Source: Mercurialis annua
Taxonomy: Eukaryota; Streptophyta; Magnoliopsida; Malpighiales; Euphorbiaceae
NCBI RefSeq assembly: GCF_937616625.2
Contig: NC_065576.1
Span: forward strand, 32,018,628 to 32,082,627
DNA: 64,000 nt
Direction of reading: 5' to 3'
The position numbers and the translations under genes are program-made. A model generated the notes under the pieces. It searched no databases. It was not told where the DNA came from and saw only the letters and a list, made by a program, of their open reading frames with translations. The first letter of the stretch is position 1, and each line of letters begins with the position of its first letter. Positions 63,690 through 64,000 of this stretch are shown in pieces.

Positions 63690-64000
63690 CGAACAAAGGA
63701 TCACTTTACCCCCTCATCTTGGCACAAATTATCAAAAACGTCCAAATTGAGAAAACCGGATCACTTTTACCCTGAACTTGTTAAAACCGGTACAAAAACA
63801 CTCCTTATGCTGACGTGGCATTTAATTGGAGAGTAGGTTTCTAATTAAACCTAATTTACTCTAATTAATCACACTCAAACACTAATTAATAACAATTAAA
63901 CTCTAATAAATCTAGGGGCCCTTTTGAACATTTATCCAAAAAAATTAATTTTTTTTACTTTCCGGCGAGAAGGACTTCCTCCTCGCCGGAAGTCTGTTCT
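63690..64000. mobile_element. Probable foldback MITE, left half, cut by the window end
   Basis: AAGGATCACTTTACCCCCTC, then CCGGATCACTTTTACCCTGA and GCTGACGTGGCATTTA resemble the left arms and centre of the Mutator-type foldback elements elsewhere in the window. A hairpin TTCCGGCGAG...CTCGCCGGAA lies at the very end. Confidence 0.45.

Overview
This window looks like nuclear DNA of a flowering plant, a eudicot and probably an asterid (the asterid part is a weak inference). It is AT-rich and gene-poor. It carries plant-type genes and gene relics: a PPR-DYW tail, an IFRD-family gene, a small secreted membrane protein and a spliced terpene synthase. Most of the rest is plant LTR retrotransposons, Mutator-type foldback MITEs, Stowaway, Helitron ends and a tRNA-derived SINE.

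Layout. (1) 1-4 kb: broken 3' end of a PPR-DYW gene (+), then an apparently intact intronless IFRD-family gene (-) with TATA and telo-box promoter signals. (2) 4-12 kb: AT-rich repeat land with foldback MITEs, a 281-bp tandem duplication, a run of three Helitron-type 5' ends, two Helitron-type 3' hairpin ends and a Stowaway MITE. (3) 12.7-12.9 kb: a small secreted/type I membrane protein gene (-). (4) 13.8-34.9 kb: a degenerate minisatellite split by an LTR retrotransposon (13992-34413, minus orientation, 5-bp TSD ATAAA). A second, related element (16476-26731, plus orientation, TSD GAAGT) is nested in its left LTR. Both have initiator-tRNA-Met primer sites, and neither shows a pol gene. (5) 35-42 kb: purine-rich tract, another foldback MITE, degraded retroelement sequence, a SINE with a 9-bp TSD and microsatellites. 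(6) 42.1-59.3 kb: a terpene synthase pseudogene. One of its introns holds a foldback MITE (9-bp TSD). That MITE is split by a 15-kb Athila-like element (42783-57858, minus, TSD GTCCT, tRNA-Asp primer site), and the Athila 5' LTR is itself split by a 318-bp MITE (9-bp TSD). (7) 59.3-64 kb: LTR fragments related to the 14-34 kb family, short palindromic GTGCG-type motifs, and half of a foldback element at the window end.

How it fits together. There is no operon-like cooperation here. The window mainly records layered transposition, with target duplications that give the insertion order. In the Athila-like element, gag-protease, reverse transcriptase/RNase H and integrase are recognisable, but pol has a frameshift and a stop, and an amber codon separates protease from RT. 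Downstream of integrase are two further ORFs: an acidic protein with AT-hook-like motifs that appears to have its own TATA box, and a 404-residue protein with a coiled-coil-like tail. GC-rich palindromes shared with the LTR lie between them. These two ORFs and the palindromic modules are the least-explained parts of the window.
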